A model generated the notes under the pieces. The model was given only the letters and a program-made list of their open reading frames with translations, was not told where the DNA came from and made no database searches. From Litoditis marina (taxonomy: Eukaryota > Nematoda > Chromadorea > Rhabditida > Rhabditidae), in contig OZ038434.1 of NCBI GenBank assembly GCA_964036275.1, positions 5,354,560 through 5,418,559 on the forward strand: 64,000 nt of DNA. The letters are read 5' to 3'. The position numbers and the translations under genes are program-made. Positions within the stretch are counted from its first letter, which is position 1. Every line of letters begins with the position of its first letter. Positions 62,541-64,000 of the stretch are shown here, in pieces.

Positions 62541-63557
62541 ATAGATGATGAATACACGTATCTACTACTGTCTTTTCATTCCCAACACCCTCCTCATTCT
62601 CTGTGCTATTTCCACCGCATCGAGAGTAACCTCGATCATTATTGTCACTACCAGTAAAATTTTTAGATTTTTTAAAACGAAATTTGGATGAAACAACTAA
62701 ATAATATTTTTATCAAGCGCATTTCCTCAATTTTCCACTCAATGCGGTTGATGAGGTTGGGTGTTAGTTTTTAGACATACTTTGTTTAACTACTCTTTTG
62801 TTATAGAACTGACATTTGTCCCTTTTCTCTTTTAAATCTCAGATGAAAGTGCTATTCTGTGTCTTTGATTTGAAGCTCTGCCTCTGTTTTCGATTTCAAA
62901 TTTAATTATTAGAAAATATTTGTGTAAATATCGTAATAATATTTTATTGCTCATTTCTTTCGATATTCTTCCCAGTTGAAGTTTTCTTTCGGTTCTATAA
63001 AATTTCGCAATTTCTTCACATTTCTGTTGTTTGCTTTCGATCTTTTCTTTATAGGAATGAATATATATTTACATTCGGTGCATTATTTCAAACTTTTAAA
63101 ATGTGACTTCATTGTTATTTATGATAATGGTATCAAAATAATTTATATTTCTCGATAAGTGGTTGGTTTGCCTTTTATCTTGCGAAGCTTGTTTTGTATA
63201 CACAGATTGTGATGAATAATTGATCATTAAATCAGGATTTATTGAAAAAAGACGAACACGATGAGATTTGTAGTTTGATCAGCGCACATCGCAATATACA
63301 GACATGTACAGTAGGTAGTCACACAGGATATAACTTACTAGATTGGTTACTGAGTGTGAAAGCAAAATGTTGAATTGAAAAAGATTACATTGTCCAATTC
63401 TAAACAAAATGACGTTTAGCTAACACTAATGCCTTCTCGAATTCAAATGCAATGAAAAACAGTTAGTTCGGCTAAAGAACAATTCAATTAAAGCAGTTGA
63501 CGTGTAAAGTTTTCGAAAAAACTTGAAATTTTTTAAAAGTCGCTTGAGATCCTTGAT
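62541..63557. other. Convergent intergenic region between mig-15 and the ground-like gene
   Basis: Contains the 3' UTRs of both genes. No canonical AATAAA was found in the first 400 bp after the mig-15 stop; variants such as AATAAT (62934) and AATGAA (63056) are present. Around 63270 there is a motif (TAGTTTGATCAGCGCACA) also found near 39736. No ncRNA was recognised. Confidence 0.4.
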
Positions 63558-64000
63558 CTACACTGGTTTGAAAGCATAGCATGTGACGTCATCTTTCGAT
63601 GTTTGACAGAAGGAGTCCGTGTGAGCAATGTAGCTGAACTCGCCACGACCACAAATGACATTCACCTGGAAGTTGAAAAAACAAGTGGGGATAAAAGATC
63701 AAACTACAAACCAGCTAGTCATACAGTAACCATTCTACATAGATTTCCCTGCAAATGTTTTTGATGATTTTTAGTGATATAGAAAACCGGTGTACGAAAA
63801 GTTTGATATTTTACAAATCTAAAAATTATTGAGTTGAGAAGTTCAAAAGAAAATGGAAAATACTATGGTGTTGTGCCATATTATGACGAGTCAATTGATA
63901 GTGGTCATAGGTTGTGACTTACCCGATGGCCCAATTTGTCTTCAGCCGCCTTCTGAATCGCACGTTTCGACTCCGATCCATCCGAAGTGATGTTCTGGAA
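63558..64000 (-). CDS. Ground-like (hedgehog-related) domain protein, C-terminal end
   Basis: Two minus-strand exons: 64000-63923 (runs off the window) and 63665-63558, joined in phase, stop TAG at 63560-63558. Sixty-one residues are seen. The end of the protein has the ground-like pattern: SKRAIQKAAEDKLGHRVNVI, then CGRGEFSYIAHTDSFC and a final VTCYAFKPV, with cysteines placed as in this domain. Ground-like proteins are secreted, nematode-specific relatives of the hedgehog family, often linked to cuticle and moulting. The N-terminal part, including the signal peptide, lies outside the window. The gene converges on mig-15. Confidence 0.75.

Overview
The window is eukaryotic. It has intron-rich genes with GT...AG introns, very short TTTTCAG-type acceptors and AT-rich non-coding DNA dense in small inverted-repeat elements. 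The best-preserved gene matches the nematode kinase MIG-15 almost residue for residue in its N-terminal half. A hedgehog-related ground-like gene, a nematode-specific family, sits at the right edge. Together these point to a nematode, probably a rhabditid (clade V); the species cannot be told from the sequence.

Layout. 1-2779 is non-coding. 2780-14425 (minus) is a complete 15-exon GPR107/GPR108-type (Lung 7-TM) receptor gene of about 596 residues. 14440-21273 holds a tandem duplication and a poorly supported plus-strand gene (16958-19395). 21274-27707 (minus) is the 3' part of an unrecognised gene whose exons join in phase to a stop codon. 28000-34100 is repeat-rich, with two more minus-strand exons and some weak plus-strand exon candidates. 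35163-39137 (minus) encodes a protein with several LDL-receptor class A modules, a Thr/Ser-rich stretch and a charged C-terminus; its 5' end was not found. 39140-47360 is mostly non-coding and contains a 0.7 kb fold-back element. 47364-62540 (plus) is a complete 28-exon mig-15/MAP4K gene with a GCK-family kinase at the N-terminus and a CNH domain at the C-terminus. 63558-64000 (minus) is the C-terminal end of a ground-like gene that converges on mig-15.

Mobile DNA. Intron 12 of mig-15 carries a 5'-truncated Penelope-like retroelement with half of its reverse transcriptase, a GIY-YIG endonuclease module, about 0.5 kb inverted arms, a 12-bp target-site duplication and two identical candidate hammerhead ribozymes. 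At least five families of small inverted-repeat elements are present. One has two full copies, each with its own 7-bp target duplication.

The genes do not form an operon. They are separate loci on both strands, and nothing suggests a joint pathway. All exon models were assembled by hand from splice signals and reading phase, without transcript data.
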